This document shows positions 1-8,364 of a DNA stretch of 64,000 nucleotides, piece by piece (the stretch's first letter is position 1; each line of letters opens with the position of its first letter). The translations under genes were made by a program, and so were the position numbers. Source of the DNA: Bradyrhizobium sp. 149 (GTDB lineage: Bacteria; Pseudomonadota; Alphaproteobacteria; Rhizobiales; Xanthobacteraceae). The notes below the pieces were generated by a model. That model saw nothing but the letters and a program-made list of their open reading frames with translations, searched no databases and was not told the origin of the DNA. The stretch covers positions 321,001 to 385,000 of the forward strand of contig NZ_JADPKK010000020.1 in NCBI RefSeq assembly GCF_023073915.1, in the 5' to 3' direction.

Positions 1-32
1 GATCACTTCACCCACGCGGCAGGCCCGGTGCA

Positions 33-160
33 ACCTCGCCCGCTTGCGAGAGAGGTCGGCGCGAAGCGCCGGGTGAGGGCTTTCTCGTCCAGGGGATTGT
101 CCCATTGCGGATAAACCCTCTCCCCACCCCTCCCCCGCAAGCGGGGAAGGGAGCGCACCG
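33..160. repeat. Intergenic palindromic repeat, family A copy 1
   Basis: GC-rich stretch with CTCGCCCGCTTGCGAGAGAGG, GCGAAGCGCCGGGTGAGGG and CCCCGCAAGCGGGG-like blocks in inverted arrangement. The same word set recurs at 1187–1340 and 49015–49175. I see no gene in 1–188. It looks like a dispersed non-coding palindromic element that can fold in RNA. Boundaries are approximate. Confidence 0.55.
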
Positions 161-188
161 TCACTGGCAAGCCCTCACTGGCGAACCC

Positions 189-677
189 TCACTGGAACGT
201 CATGTCCAGGCACTTGGAGATGTCGGAGCCGAGGCCGGAGGAGATGATGATGCAGCCGCGCACCTTCTGTGCGCTGACGTCGGCGGCCCAGACCGAGTAG
301 CCGCCAGGGCCAAAGAACGAATTGGTGTTCGGCGGCTCGGTCTCGGTGGCGTCGAAATCGTAATGGCCGTCGGTCTCGAAAATGCGCGGCTTCTTGGTGC
401 AGCCGCCGTCAGTCTGGACGTTGATGACTTCCTTGTTGTCGCGGGTCAGCGCCAGCGAGACCTGACAGCGGAAATATTCCGAGGTCTTGGTGTTGAAGAG
501 GTAGGTGTAGGACTTGCAGGTCGCGGTGTTCAGCTTGCCCGGGGCGAGGCCACGGCTGCACGAAATTCGCTGGTTGTGGCTGAGCTGGTAATCATCGGCC
601 CGTACCGCCGGCGCCAGCACGGTCAGCAGCAGCGCGGCAGTCCCACAAACTTTAATGACATGGCTCATCCGAATCAT
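189..677 (-). CDS. Secreted Cys-rich hypothetical protein
   Basis: About 162 aa. A hydrophobic N-terminal segment (VCGTAALLLTVLAPAVRA) reads as a cleavable Sec signal peptide, so the product is probably periplasmic. The mature part has six cysteines (in ISCSRG, ATCKSY, FRCQVS, GGCTKK, RGCIII, SKCLDM), enough for three disulfides. I do not recognise a named family. The frame is open back to 728. I place the start at 677 because it puts the signal peptide near the N-terminus; 668 and 689 are also possible. It stands alone between repeat copy 1 and a divergent small secreted protein. Function unknown. Confidence 0.6.
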   Translation of the reverse strand: MIRMSHVIKVCGTAALLLTVLAPAVRADDYQLSHNQRISCSRGLAPGKLNTATCKSYTYLFNTKTSEYFRCQVSLALTRDNKEVINVQTDGGCTKKPRIFETDGHYDFDATETEPPNTNSFFGPGGYSVWAADVSAQKVRGCIIISSGLGSDISKCLDMTFQ

Positions 678-862
678 CCCCACACCCATATTTTTGTCGA
701 ATTGCGTTCTAGACGGAAAGCGGAACATAGTCGCGGAGGGGCGAAGGGAAAATCACAAACTGCTGGGCAAGACGTGATGCGCTGCGGCGCTTTCGCAAAT
801 TGACCTGGAGACATCGTTCGTGATTTGTTCAAGCCAAACGCCTCAATGGGGAGGATAGGGTG

Positions 863-1165
863 ATGGCATTTTCAACAAAGACATTTTTGGTAACAGCCGT
901 GCTCGGCGCGTTCGCTGCACCCGCATTGGCGCAGACCGCTGCAACGCCTTGGGAGCTCAAGCCCGACACCGGCTATGCCTATGACAAGGACGGCAAGACC
1001 TTTTCCTACAAGATGGGCACCAACAATGCAGGCGAGCTGCTCAAGGGTGCCAAGAAGGTGCCGAAGGGCACGCTGTTCTTCATCGGCCACAACGGCCAGC
1101 TCTACATGCGCAGCGGCCCGTATCTGGAAGGCGACGGCAAGTTCAAGTTCGGGTCGGATCAGTAG
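863..1165 (+). CDS. Small secreted hypothetical protein
   Basis: About 100 aa with a clear Sec signal peptide (FLVTAVLGAFAAPALA followed by Q), so probably periplasmic. The mature part is rich in Lys/Gly with short polar repeats (DKDGKTFSYKMG, LYMRSGPYLEGDGKFKFG) and has no cysteine. A GTG precedes the ATG at 863; I use the ATG because GGAGGATAGGG lies just upstream as ribosome-binding site. No family recognised; small proteins of this kind are common in Bradyrhizobium-like genomes. Followed by repeat family A copy 2. Confidence 0.65.
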   Translation: MAFSTKTFLVTAVLGAFAAPALAQTAATPWELKPDTGYAYDKDGKTFSYKMGTNNAGELLKGAKKVPKGTLFFIGHNGQLYMRSGPYLEGDGKFKFGSDQ

Positions 1166-1186
1166 GCCGAGGTCGCGGCGACGGTA

Positions 1187-1340
1187 CGCTCCCTCGCCCC
1201 CGTTCTTACGGGGAGAGAGTTGGGGTGAGGGGCTGCGTCCGCAATTGCGGTGAGAGCTGGACTCGCGGAGAGTCTCCCTCACCCGGAATTCAAGCTACGC
1301 TTGAATTCCGACCTCTCCCCGCAAGCGGGGCGAGGTGAAG
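1187..1340. repeat. Intergenic palindromic repeat, family A copy 2
   Basis: Blocks CTCGCCCCCGTTCTTACGGG, GGGGTGAGGGG, CCCTCACCC and CTCCCCGCAAGCGGGGCGAG lie in inverted order, with an extra inner palindrome GAATTCAAGC/GCTTGAATTC. Same family as 33–160 and 49015–49175. It fills the gap between two convergent genes. Confidence 0.6.
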
Positions 1341-1349
1341 AGACACCTT

Positions 1350-2567
1350 TCAAAACGCCCCCGCCAGCTCCCGCGCGCCGGCATTGTTGCTGTTGCTGTC
1401 CATCCGCGTATCCGTCACCGCCAGCAGCTTCGCCACCGTGTTGTGCCGGATCGCGACCGGGTTGCGCTCGTAACCGCCGCGCTGGAAGAAGTTCGAGGTC
1501 GGCACCTGCTCGCGCATCGCCTGCGGCATCGTCACCATGTCGAGGCCGGTGCCATCGCCGGTGAGATTCATCATCTCGAGCTCGGCCGCGCTGAGCGGGC
1601 GGCTATAGCCCTTGGCGCGCGCGAACAGCACCGAGGTGAGCAGCTTGTGGGTCTGCAGCATCGGCCCGATATCGATGTCGAGCACCATGGCATGCATGGC
1701 CCAGCCCTGCGCGGTGTTGCCGATCTTCTCGTGCTCCGACCACGTGTCGGGCACCGACTTGGCATGCGCCACCATCTTCTTCAGAATAGTGAGCTTATGC
1801 TCGAGCGACTGGCGCGCCGGGCCTGAGGTCCGCGCGACCTTGTCAGAGAGCGCGCGGATGAATTCATGGCCCTGCTCGGCCAGCAGCTCGACGCTGTTGG
1901 TGGTCAGCAGCTGGTTGTAGCCCATCGCGGTCGAAATGGCGCGCTTGCCGCCATGCTCGATCCCCGCTTGCACGTCGTAACTGCCGGTGCCGCCGGTCTC
2001 GAACGCATAGACCCGCACCGCCTGCTCGCGCGTCAGCCCCGAGGCCAGCGCGTAGCGCGCATAGACGCGCTTGAATTCGACTTCGCTGGACGGCCGCTGC
2101 GGCGTGAACTGGTAGAGTTCCTGCGCCGCGCGCAAGAGATCGGCGACCACCGGTATCGGCTTTTTGGTCGGGCGATCCGGGGTTTCCTCCGGCTCCGGGT
2201 TCACCGGCCGCTTCGGCCCGTTATAGAGCGGCGGATGCTCAAGCACGTAGTCTTCCAACGTGATCTGCTGGCCGCTGCGCCGCTTCGCGTTGCGGCCGCG
2301 ACGCTTCTCGGAAATCTGGCTCCAATAGGCGCCGGCCTCCTCGTCGAACGCCGCGCGCGCGGCCTGATATTCCTGCAGCTTGCGGCGATATTCGAGCACG
2401 GCCGGCGATGCCCCCGCGCTTTGCGCAAAGAACTGCGACAACAGTTGGGCTTTGGCGTTGCTGACGGCCGGCGGCAGCGCGTCGGATTCGCCACCGCGCG
2501 CGGCAGGCACGAGCAGGACGAACGCGAGTGGAACCAGCCTCACGGCATTTCGAATCGATCGATGCAT
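1350..2567 (-). CDS. Exported protein with possible lysozyme-like (SLT-type) domain
   Basis: 405 aa with an N-terminal signal peptide (LVPLAFVLLVPAARG). Residues about 30–150 are charged and low in complexity with Pro-rich linkers (PVNPEPEETPDRPTKKP). The centre contains YAFETGGTGSYD followed by ISTAMGYNQLL, which resembles the catalytic Glu and the GxxQ segment of soluble lytic transglycosylases. On that basis a periplasmic lysozyme-like fold acting on peptidoglycan is possible, but the match is weak and I would not call the enzyme with confidence. It is monocistronic, converging on repeat A2. The start is the first ATG before the signal peptide. Confidence 0.6.
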   Translation of the reverse strand: MHRSIRNAVRLVPLAFVLLVPAARGGESDALPPAVSNAKAQLLSQFFAQSAGASPAVLEYRRKLQEYQAARAAFDEEAGAYWSQISEKRRGRNAKRRSGQQITLEDYVLEHPPLYNGPKRPVNPEPEETPDRPTKKPIPVVADLLRAAQELYQFTPQRPSSEVEFKRVYARYALASGLTREQAVRVYAFETGGTGSYDVQAGIEHGGKRAISTAMGYNQLLTTNSVELLAEQGHEFIRALSDKVARTSGPARQSLEHKLTILKKMVAHAKSVPDTWSEHEKIGNTAQGWAMHAMVLDIDIGPMLQTHKLLTSVLFARAKGYSRPLSAAELEMMNLTGDGTGLDMVTMPQAMREQVPTSNFFQRGGYERNPVAIRHNTVAKLLAVTDTRMDSNSNNAGARELAGAF

Positions 2568-2638
2568 GCTGCCCTCTTAGCAGGCATCCGGTAACTGTCA
2601 CGTTAACGCGCCGTTTACCTCTCTTTTTGTCTCCTGCG

Positions 2639-3265
2639 TCACTTCCAGGCGAATACCGGCTGTTCCAGCTCGGTGACGCGGGTGTGCCGTCCCGCCAGCA
2701 CTTCGCGGAACTGGTAGATCAGCGCCGCCGTCGGTGCGTGGATCAGGCTCGACTGATGATGGAAGCGGATCACACGGCGCGTGCTCTCGGGGATCGCGAC
2801 GAAATCGAAGGCGTCGGCGCGCTCGACCGTCGCAAGCGCGATGCGATGCACGGAGGCGACCTCGTCCGGGTTGGGTTTGATCGCCGCACCATCGGCGGCC
2901 CAGACCACGACCGGGGTGATCAGATAGCCGGAGCGGGTCGGATAATCGTCGAGCGTACCGAGCACCTCCGCGCTGGTGAGGCGCAGGCCAAGCTCCTCGT
3001 CGAACTCGCGCAGCGCCGCCTCGACCGGCGTCTCGCCGGCATCGCAGCGTCCGCCCGGCAAGGCCCATTGGCCGCGATGAGCGCGCAGATGCGATGCGCG
3101 CAGCGTGAGCAGCAACGCCGTGTCATCGCCCTCGCTGGCCGCGGTGAGCGCAACGACCACCGCGGCACGCTTCAACGCCGCCGGCGCTTCATCCTGCGGC
3201 AGCCGTGTGAAGGCCGCGCAGGCAGCCGCGATATTCCGCCGTGTGGCATCGTCGAACGGTCTCAT
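2639..3265 (-). CDS. Nudix hydrolase, CoA-pyrophosphatase-like
   Basis: 208 aa. The Nudix box is complete: [20 protein letters not shown] then LGL (G-x5-E-x7-REuxEE). Just before it is [16 protein letters not shown], close to the LLTxRxxxLRxHxGQ signature of the CoA/NUDT7-8-type subgroup, so hydrolysis of CoA or a related nucleoside diphosphate derivative is the best guess. Cytoplasmic, no signal peptide. Length fits the family. It is divergent from the thioesterase at 3326 with a 60-bp gap; both may deal with acyl-CoA, though that link is inference. Confidence 0.82.
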   Translation of the reverse strand: MRPFDDATRRNIAAACAAFTRLPQDEAPAALKRAAVVVALTAASEGDDTALLLTLRASHLRAHRGQWALPGGRCDAGETPVEAALREFDEELGLRLTSAEVLGTLDDYPTRSGYLITPVVVWAADGAAIKPNPDEVASVHRIALATVERADAFDFVAIPESTRRVIRFHHQSSLIHAPTAALIYQFREVLAGRHTRVTELEQPVFAWK

Positions 3266-3325
3266 GCTGCTTGACTACACCACGTCCGGCCCCGATGAAA
3301 TGAGATCGCAAGACCCGCGCAGGAA

Positions 3326-3760
3326 ATGGACGACATGACCAACAAGACCGCCGCGAAGCTGAAAGCAGATGGCTGGACCATCCTGGAGACCACGGGCTTC
3401 ATGCACCTGATCGGCCCATTGTGGGAGCGCAAGGTCGACGGCCACTACGAATTCGCACTCGCGACCGAGGACAAGCACCACAATCGCCGCGGCATGGTCC
3501 AGGGCGGCGTGATGATGACGTTCGCGGACCGTACCTGCGGCATGACCGCCCGCTACGTCTCCGGCAAGGAGTTCATGGCGACCGTGCAGCTCGACACCCA
3601 TTTCGTCGAGGCCGGCCAGATCGGCGACATCCTGATCTCCCGCCCGCGCGTGGTGCGCTCGACGCGCAGCCTCGTCTTCATGAGCACCGAGGTCAGCGTG
3701 GATGACCGCTGCGTGGTGATGGCCAATGGCGTGTTCAAGATTTTGAAGGGCCCGGCGTAG
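3326..3760 (+). CDS. PaaI-family hotdog thioesterase
   Basis: 144 aa, one hotdog domain. The helix-containing segment HHNRRGMVQGGVMMTFADRT matches the PaaI/YbgC-type H-N-x-x-G-x-x-x-G-G motif. The family hydrolyses acyl-CoA or aryl-CoA thioesters in the cytoplasm as a tetramer. The substrate cannot be told from sequence. An in-frame ATG at 3335 is an alternative start. It is followed by a palindromic repeat of family B. Confidence 0.8.
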   Translation: MDDMTNKTAAKLKADGWTILETTGFMHLIGPLWERKVDGHYEFALATEDKHHNRRGMVQGGVMMTFADRTCGMTARYVSGKEFMATVQLDTHFVEAGQIGDILISRPRVVRSTRSLVFMSTEVSVDDRCVVMANGVFKILKGPA

Positions 3761-3771
3761 GCTCCACGCAT

Positions 3772-3849
3772 TCATTACGAGCGCAGAAAAGCAATCCAGA
3801 CTCTTTCCGCGGACGCATCACTGGATTGCCTCGCTGCGCTCGCAATGAC
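3772..3849. repeat. Intergenic palindromic repeat, family B copy 1
   Basis: Two inverted arms: TCATTACGAGCGCAG…GCAATCCAG at about 3772–3799 and CTGGATTGCCTCGC…GCAATGA at 3821–3848. The second copy in the window is at 39310–39389. REP-like dispersed element. Confidence 0.7.
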
Positions 3850-3898
3850 GGGGGTAGCTGGCTATGCTAGGGCCAATGAAGCACTGAGGAGCCAGCTC

Positions 3899-4921
3899 AT
3901 GCAATATCGCCAGCTCGGCCGCACTGGTCTGAAAGTTTCGCCGATCTGTCTGGGCACCATGATGTTCGGCGGGCCGACCGATGAAGCTGCCTCAAAGCGC
4001 ATCATCGCGAAAGCACGCGAGGCCGGCATCAATTTCATCGACACGGCGGATGCCTATTCGAAGGGTGCATCCGAAGAGGTCGTCGGCCGCGCCATCGCCG
4101 GCAACCGTCACGCCTGGGTGCTCGCGACAAAACTCGCCAATCCCATGAACAATGGTGGGGGCGAGGATCCCAACCGTGTCGGCCTGTCGCGGCGCTGGGT
4201 GTTGCAGGCCGCCGACGAAAGCCTGAAGCGGCTCGGCACTGATCACATCGACATCTATTATCTGCACAAGGAAGACCACGCGACGCCGCTGGAGGAGACG
4301 GTGCGCGCGATGGGTGACCTGATCCGCGCGGGCAAGGTGCGCTATTTCGGCGTCTCGAACTACCGCGCCTGGCGCGTCGCCGAAATCTGCAACATCTGCG
4401 ACCGGCTCGGGATCGACCGGCCCGCGGTGAGTCAGCCCTATTACAACGCCATGAACCGCATGCCCGAGGTCGAGCACTTCCCGGCCTGCTCCTATTATGG
4501 CCTCGGCATCGTGCCCTACAGCCCGCTGGCGCGCGGCGTGCTGACAGGCAAGTACAAACCCGACGCAACTCCTGACAAGGAGACGCGCGCGGGCCGCAAC
4601 GACACCCGCATGATGCAGACCGAATGGCGGCCGGAATCACTGCAGCTCGCGCAGGAGATCAAGGCCCACGCCGAGAAAAAGGGCATCACCGCCGGCCAGT
4701 TCGCGGTCGCCTGGGTGCTGAACTCCGCCTTTGTCTCCTCGATCGTCGCCGGCCCGCGCACCGAGGAGCAATGGGACGGTTATGTCCGCGCGCTCGACTA
4801 TCGCTTCACCGCGGAGGACGAGGCGCTGATCGACAGACTGGTCGTGCCGGGTCATCCCTCGACGCCGGGCTACAACGACCCCGCCTATCCGATCGAAGGC
4901 CGCCGCGCGCGGACGGCTTGA
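3899..4921 (+). CDS. Aldo/keto reductase
   Basis: 340 aa, single AKR TIM barrel. The catalytic tetrad is visible: Asp and Tyr in FIDTADAYSKGASEE, Lys in ATKLANP and His in YYLHKEDHATPLEE. The N-terminus MQYRQLGRTGLKVSPICLGT is the usual one for the family; I start at 3899, preceded by GAGG, rather than at the in-frame ATG at 3845. NADPH-dependent reduction of aldehydes or ketones is expected; the substrate is unknown. The TPR gene begins 12 bp downstream, so the two may be cotranscribed. Confidence 0.85.
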   Translation: MQYRQLGRTGLKVSPICLGTMMFGGPTDEAASKRIIAKAREAGINFIDTADAYSKGASEEVVGRAIAGNRHAWVLATKLANPMNNGGGEDPNRVGLSRRWVLQAADESLKRLGTDHIDIYYLHKEDHATPLEETVRAMGDLIRAGKVRYFGVSNYRAWRVAEICNICDRLGIDRPAVSQPYYNAMNRMPEVEHFPACSYYGLGIVPYSPLARGVLTGKYKPDATPDKETRAGRNDTRMMQTEWRPESLQLAQEIKAHAEKKGITAGQFAVAWVLNSAFVSSIVAGPRTEEQWDGYVRALDYRFTAEDEALIDRLVVPGHPSTPGYNDPAYPIEGRRARTA

Positions 4922-4933
4922 TACGAGACAACC

Positions 4934-6247
4934 ATGGCTCTCGAAGATCGCTACGGCCTGCCGCTGTCCACCTCTTCGCCCGAGGCGGCATTTGCTTATC
5001 GCGAGGGGATCGACCTCATGCTCGCGGGCTGGACCGGCACGGCGGAAACGCTGGAGCGCGCGATTGCGATCGATCCGGACTTCGCGCTTCCCCATATCGC
5101 CCGCGCCCGCGTGCACGCCTTCTATCAACAGGGCGATCTCGCGCGAAGCAAGGCGGCACGCGCGCGCGAGATCGTGGCGAAACGCGGCATGGAGCGCGAG
5201 CGTTCGCATGTCGAGACGCTGTCGCTCGCAATCGAAGGCCGGCTGCCCGAGGCGATCGCGGCGACGCTGAAGCACGTCGAGGCGTGGCCGCGCGATGCAT
5301 TGGTGCTGTCGCTGCCGCTCGGCGCGTTCGGCCTGTTCGCGTTCTCCGGCATGGCCGATCACGACCGCGCGCGGCAAGAGCTGTGCGAGCACCTCGCGCA
5401 TCACTATGGCGAGGATTGGTGGTTCCTCACCATGTACGGCTGGGCCATGACCGAGAACGGCGACGTCAGTCGCGGCCGCGGCGTCACCGAGCGTGGCTTC
5501 GACCTGCGCCGGCACAACGCCCACGCCGCGCACGCCGTGCTGCATGCGATGTTCGAGGACGGTTCGATCGAGGCAGCCGACCAGCTCGTCGATGACTGGA
5601 TCCCCTGCTACGAGCGCGCCGGAATTTTGCACGGCCACATCCGGTGGCATCAGGCGCTCGGCGCGCTGGAGCATGGCGATGCCGCGCGGGCGCTTGCGAT
5701 CTATGCCGACGTGCTGCAGCCAAAGGCCACACAGGCGCCGCCGCTGAACGTCATCACCGACGCCGCCTCGCTGCTCTGGCGTCTGTCGGCTTACGGCCAC
5801 GCGGTGCCGAGAGCGCTCTGGATCGAAGGCGACGCCGCCGCGCAAAAGCTGTTTCCGAAGTCAAGCCTGCCCTTTGCCGACGTCCACATGGCGCTGTTCG
5901 CCGCAGCGACGCAAAATCGCGAGGCGCTCGCCACGCGTCTTGCCGTGATCGAGCAGCGGCTCGGCGATGGCAAGCTGCCGGCCGGTCCCGTCGTGCCGGC
6001 GGTCTGCCGCGCGCTGGCAGCCTTTGCTGACGAGGATTACGCGGCATGCGTGCAATTGCTCGCGCCCGTTCTCGGCGAGGTCGTGCGCGTCGGTGGCAGC
6101 CACGCCCAGCGCGAGTTGATCGAGGACACCTTTATCGTCGCGCTGATGCGCAGCGGCGAGCTGCCCCGCGCCCGCGCCCTGCTCGATGCCCGCCTGCACC
6201 GCCGTCCATCCTTGCGCGATACGCGCTGGCAGGCCGCGATGGGCTAG
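4934..6247 (+). CDS. TPR protein of the TTC38 type
   Basis: 437 aa, all alpha-helical and Ala/Leu/Arg-rich with TPR-like repeats (LERAIAIDPDFALPHIARAR, DRARQELCEHLAHHYGEDWW, ALGALEHGDAARALAIYADV). The overall pattern, including HNAHAAHAVLHAMFEDG and GILHGHIRWHQALGALEHGD, resembles the TTC38 family, whose biochemical role is unknown. No signal peptide or membrane segment, so cytoplasmic. It starts 12 bp after the aldo/keto reductase, suggesting one transcript. Confidence 0.75.
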   Translation: MALEDRYGLPLSTSSPEAAFAYREGIDLMLAGWTGTAETLERAIAIDPDFALPHIARARVHAFYQQGDLARSKAARAREIVAKRGMERERSHVETLSLAIEGRLPEAIAATLKHVEAWPRDALVLSLPLGAFGLFAFSGMADHDRARQELCEHLAHHYGEDWWFLTMYGWAMTENGDVSRGRGVTERGFDLRRHNAHAAHAVLHAMFEDGSIEAADQLVDDWIPCYERAGILHGHIRWHQALGALEHGDAARALAIYADVLQPKATQAPPLNVITDAASLLWRLSAYGHAVPRALWIEGDAAAQKLFPKSSLPFADVHMALFAAATQNREALATRLAVIEQRLGDGKLPAGPVVPAVCRALAAFADEDYAACVQLLAPVLGEVVRVGGSHAQRELIEDTFIVALMRSGELPRARALLDARLHRRPSLRDTRWQAAMG

Positions 6248-6445
6248 CTCCGCCACGAAAAAAACACCAGCCTGACGGCAAGTGCCCGCCGGGAATGGGT
6301 CGGGCGATATGGGCGAATCGCCGTTGGGGTGGCACGGGTGGTATTCCAGTCGGATTCGGCAGAACAAACGGGACCGCAACCAATTTGCGGTTCGATGGTT
6401 ATCGGCAGGAACTTTTCCGCGGTTCCCTGGCATGTGAGCCTTTCG

Positions 6446-7024
6446 ATGCGCCTCTGCCGACCAATTCTCATTGCGGCCCTCACTTTCTCGGTAAGCCCTT
6501 GTTTTGCCGAGCCTTCCGGGCCGATTCCCGTCAATAATCCGCCGGGGCAGCCAAACGCATTTGTCGACCTGCTGGCGCTGATGTCCGGCCATTGCAAGAC
6601 GCTGAAGGTCGCCGGCCGTACCTTCGCCTGCAAGACGGTGGCCTACGCCCATGGCGACAGGGGCCGGGTCAATTTCGCGGTCGCCGTCGACGATCCCTCC
6701 GATGACAATCATGTCGTGTCGTTCTCCGGCGAGAACGGCAAGCGCGCCGACGACAATTCCTATGAGCTGCCGATCGACCGCATGCTGCTCAACTCCAAGG
6801 ACCGCCCCAAGGTCGACGGGCTGCCGGTGCCGGCCGAGCAGACCTCCACCGGCCTCTGCCGCCAGACCGGCAATTTCGCCGCCAGGAAGGTGACCGATGT
6901 CACCTGCTCCGCCACCGACAGCGAGGGCCGCCGCTACGAACTGCTGTTCGTTTCCGACGGCACGCCCGTGAGCGTGCGTCGTATCAGGCAGTCGGCGCCG
7001 TCGATCCAGGATCCGTTCAAGTAG
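6446..7024 (+). CDS. Secreted hypothetical protein
   Basis: 192 aa. The signal peptide is PILIAALTFSVSPCFA, then a Pro-rich stretch PSGPIPVNNPPGQP. Four mature cysteines (GHCKTL, FACKTV, GLCRQT, VTCSAT) could form two disulfides. The frame is open from 6329, but the ATG at 6446 places the signal peptide at the N-terminus. No named family recognised; periplasmic location inferred. No obvious operon partner. Confidence 0.6.
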   Translation: MRLCRPILIAALTFSVSPCFAEPSGPIPVNNPPGQPNAFVDLLALMSGHCKTLKVAGRTFACKTVAYAHGDRGRVNFAVAVDDPSDDNHVVSFSGENGKRADDNSYELPIDRMLLNSKDRPKVDGLPVPAEQTSTGLCRQTGNFAARKVTDVTCSATDSEGRRYELLFVSDGTPVSVRRIRQSAPSIQDPFK

Positions 7025-7102
7025 CGGCATCCCCATCCCGGCGGAAGCCGGCCCCGGACATCAATCATTGTGTATGATCGCGGCCATGTTTCGGAGCAGC
7101 CC

Positions 7103-7450
7103 ATGATGCGCGACCGCCTGTTTCTGCTGCGTCCTGGATTCGGGGACCCGGCCTATCCGGGCCGCCATTTCTATTGCTGGCATTGCGCGCTCATCGAGGG
7201 CGTGCTGGTCTCGTTTCCGCAGCTCGCCGAGAAGCTCGACGTTGAGCGCATCGCGTGGCCACGCCCGCGGCAGGCCGTGATCGCACTGGTCGGCGAGCAG
7301 AACCAGTCGCTGCCGCTGCTCGTGCTGGCGGTTGGAGCGGCCTCGCCGCACCAGACCGGCAGCCATCAGGGCCGCGCGCTCATTGCCGACAAGGACGCAA
7401 TCCTTGCCGCACTCTCCGAACGCCACGGTTTCCCCGATCCGCATCCGTGA
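7103..7450 (+). CDS. DUF3088 family protein
   Basis: 115 aa. The opening RDRLFLLRPGFGDPAYPGR and the H-x-C-W-H-C-A-like FYCWHCALIEGVL segment look like DUF3088 proteins, which have a thioredoxin-like fold and no established function. Two cysteines in YCWHC could be redox-active or bind metal. The frame is open from 7070; I choose 7103 since the protein family begins with the RDRLFLL strand. Single gene. Confidence 0.6.
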   Translation: MMRDRLFLLRPGFGDPAYPGRHFYCWHCALIEGVLVSFPQLAEKLDVERIAWPRPRQAVIALVGEQNQSLPLLVLAVGAASPHQTGSHQGRALIADKDAILAALSERHGFPDPHP

Positions 7451-7564
7451 GGGTGAGCGCGCGTGGCCCGGAATGCCGTCGCGAACGAGGGAAGATTGAC
7501 ATTACGTGTTGTCACTATCGCCTCGCATAATCGGTGCAGCAAGCAAGTCTGAAAGCCGCTCCTC

Positions 7565-7845
7565 ATGCCTCACCCCCTCCCTGCCCTCATCGTCGTCGAC
7601 GTCCAGCGCGCGTTCGACGAATGGGAGGCGGCCGGCAAGCGGCGCAACAACCCGGATGCGGTGGCGCGCATTGCCGATCTCCTGAAGGCGTTCAGAACGA
7701 GCGGCGCGCTGATCTTCCACATTCGTCATGAGGGCACCAAACCTCGGCCGAGGAGATCCATGCGATGACGCTGTCGAACCTCAACGGCGAATTCGCGCGC
7801 ATGATCACCACCGATGACGTGATTGCGTCATTCGCGGCAGAGTGA
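7565..7845 (+). pseudogene. Cysteine hydrolase (isochorismatase-like), internal deletion
   Basis: The first 60 codons read as the N-terminus of an isochorismatase-fold hydrolase: ALIVVDVQRAFDEWE carries the catalytic Asp, and ALIFHIRHEG follows. The frame then changes near 7738 and the next frame gives TSAEEIHAMTLSNLNGEFA and a C-terminus DDVIASFAAE before a stop, which is the usual end of the same family. The middle of the roughly 180-aa protein, including the nucleophile Cys region, is absent. A deletion plus frameshift has destroyed the gene. Confidence 0.75.
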
Positions 7846-8000
7846 TGGCAGAGTTGCGATCAACGCCGGTTGTGCGACAATAGATCTCACGAGACGCACG
7901 AAACCGACGGCGATGAAACTGCGTCGTTTCGACGCCCGCACTGGCCGGAACGCGCCGAATGCCCATGTGTTGTCACACGACATTCAACTGGAGTGATGAC

Positions 8001-8321
8001 ATGAAATATCTCTTTGTCGCGATGGCCGTCGGTGCTGCGGCGCTTGCCGGCGGATCGGCGGCGAACGCGGCCAATAATTCAAGCGCGAAACACAACGCGC
8101 CAGCCGGCCAGTCGACCGATATCAGCGCGCAGCACAGGCACCACCATCATGGCCATCGCCATCACTGGCGTCCTCACCACCATCACGGCTTTCATCGTCC
8201 GCATTACCGGAGCTACGGCTATTACCCGCGGCACCACGGCTATTACGGCGGCGGACCCTACGGATATTACGGCGGCGGCGGTCCCAGCGTGACATTCGGC
8301 TTCGGCGGCGGCCGCTGGTAA
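8001..8321 (+). CDS. Small exported His/Gly/Tyr-rich protein
   Basis: 106 aa. After a signal peptide (LFVAMAVGAAALAGGSAANA) comes a His-rich stretch (HRHHHHGHRHHWRPHHHHG) and then a Gly/Tyr-rich tail (YGYYPRHHGYYGGG). Such composition suggests metal binding or an unstructured envelope protein, but no function is established. The ATG at 8001 has GGAG nearby; the frame is open from 7959. An intrinsic terminator follows within 5 bp, so it is monocistronic. Confidence 0.65.
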   Translation: MKYLFVAMAVGAAALAGGSAANAANNSSAKHNAPAGQSTDISAQHRHHHHGHRHHWRPHHHHGFHRPHYRSYGYYPRHHGYYGGGPYGYYGGGGPSVTFGFGGGRW

Positions 8322-8325
8322 GATG

Positions 8326-8355
8326 AAAGGCCCGCGGAATGCGGGCCTTTTTCTT
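8326..8355 (+). terminator. Rho-independent terminator
   Basis: Perfect 10-bp stem AAAGGCCCGC / GCGGGCCTTT with a 5-nt loop, followed by TTCTT, directly after the His-rich protein gene. Confidence 0.9.
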
Positions 8356-8364
8356 GCCTCTCAG

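Noticed and set aside
7959..8292. Alternative frames over the His-rich gene
   Set aside because: Shadows of a low-complexity coding sequence; only the frame from 8001 has a signal peptide.
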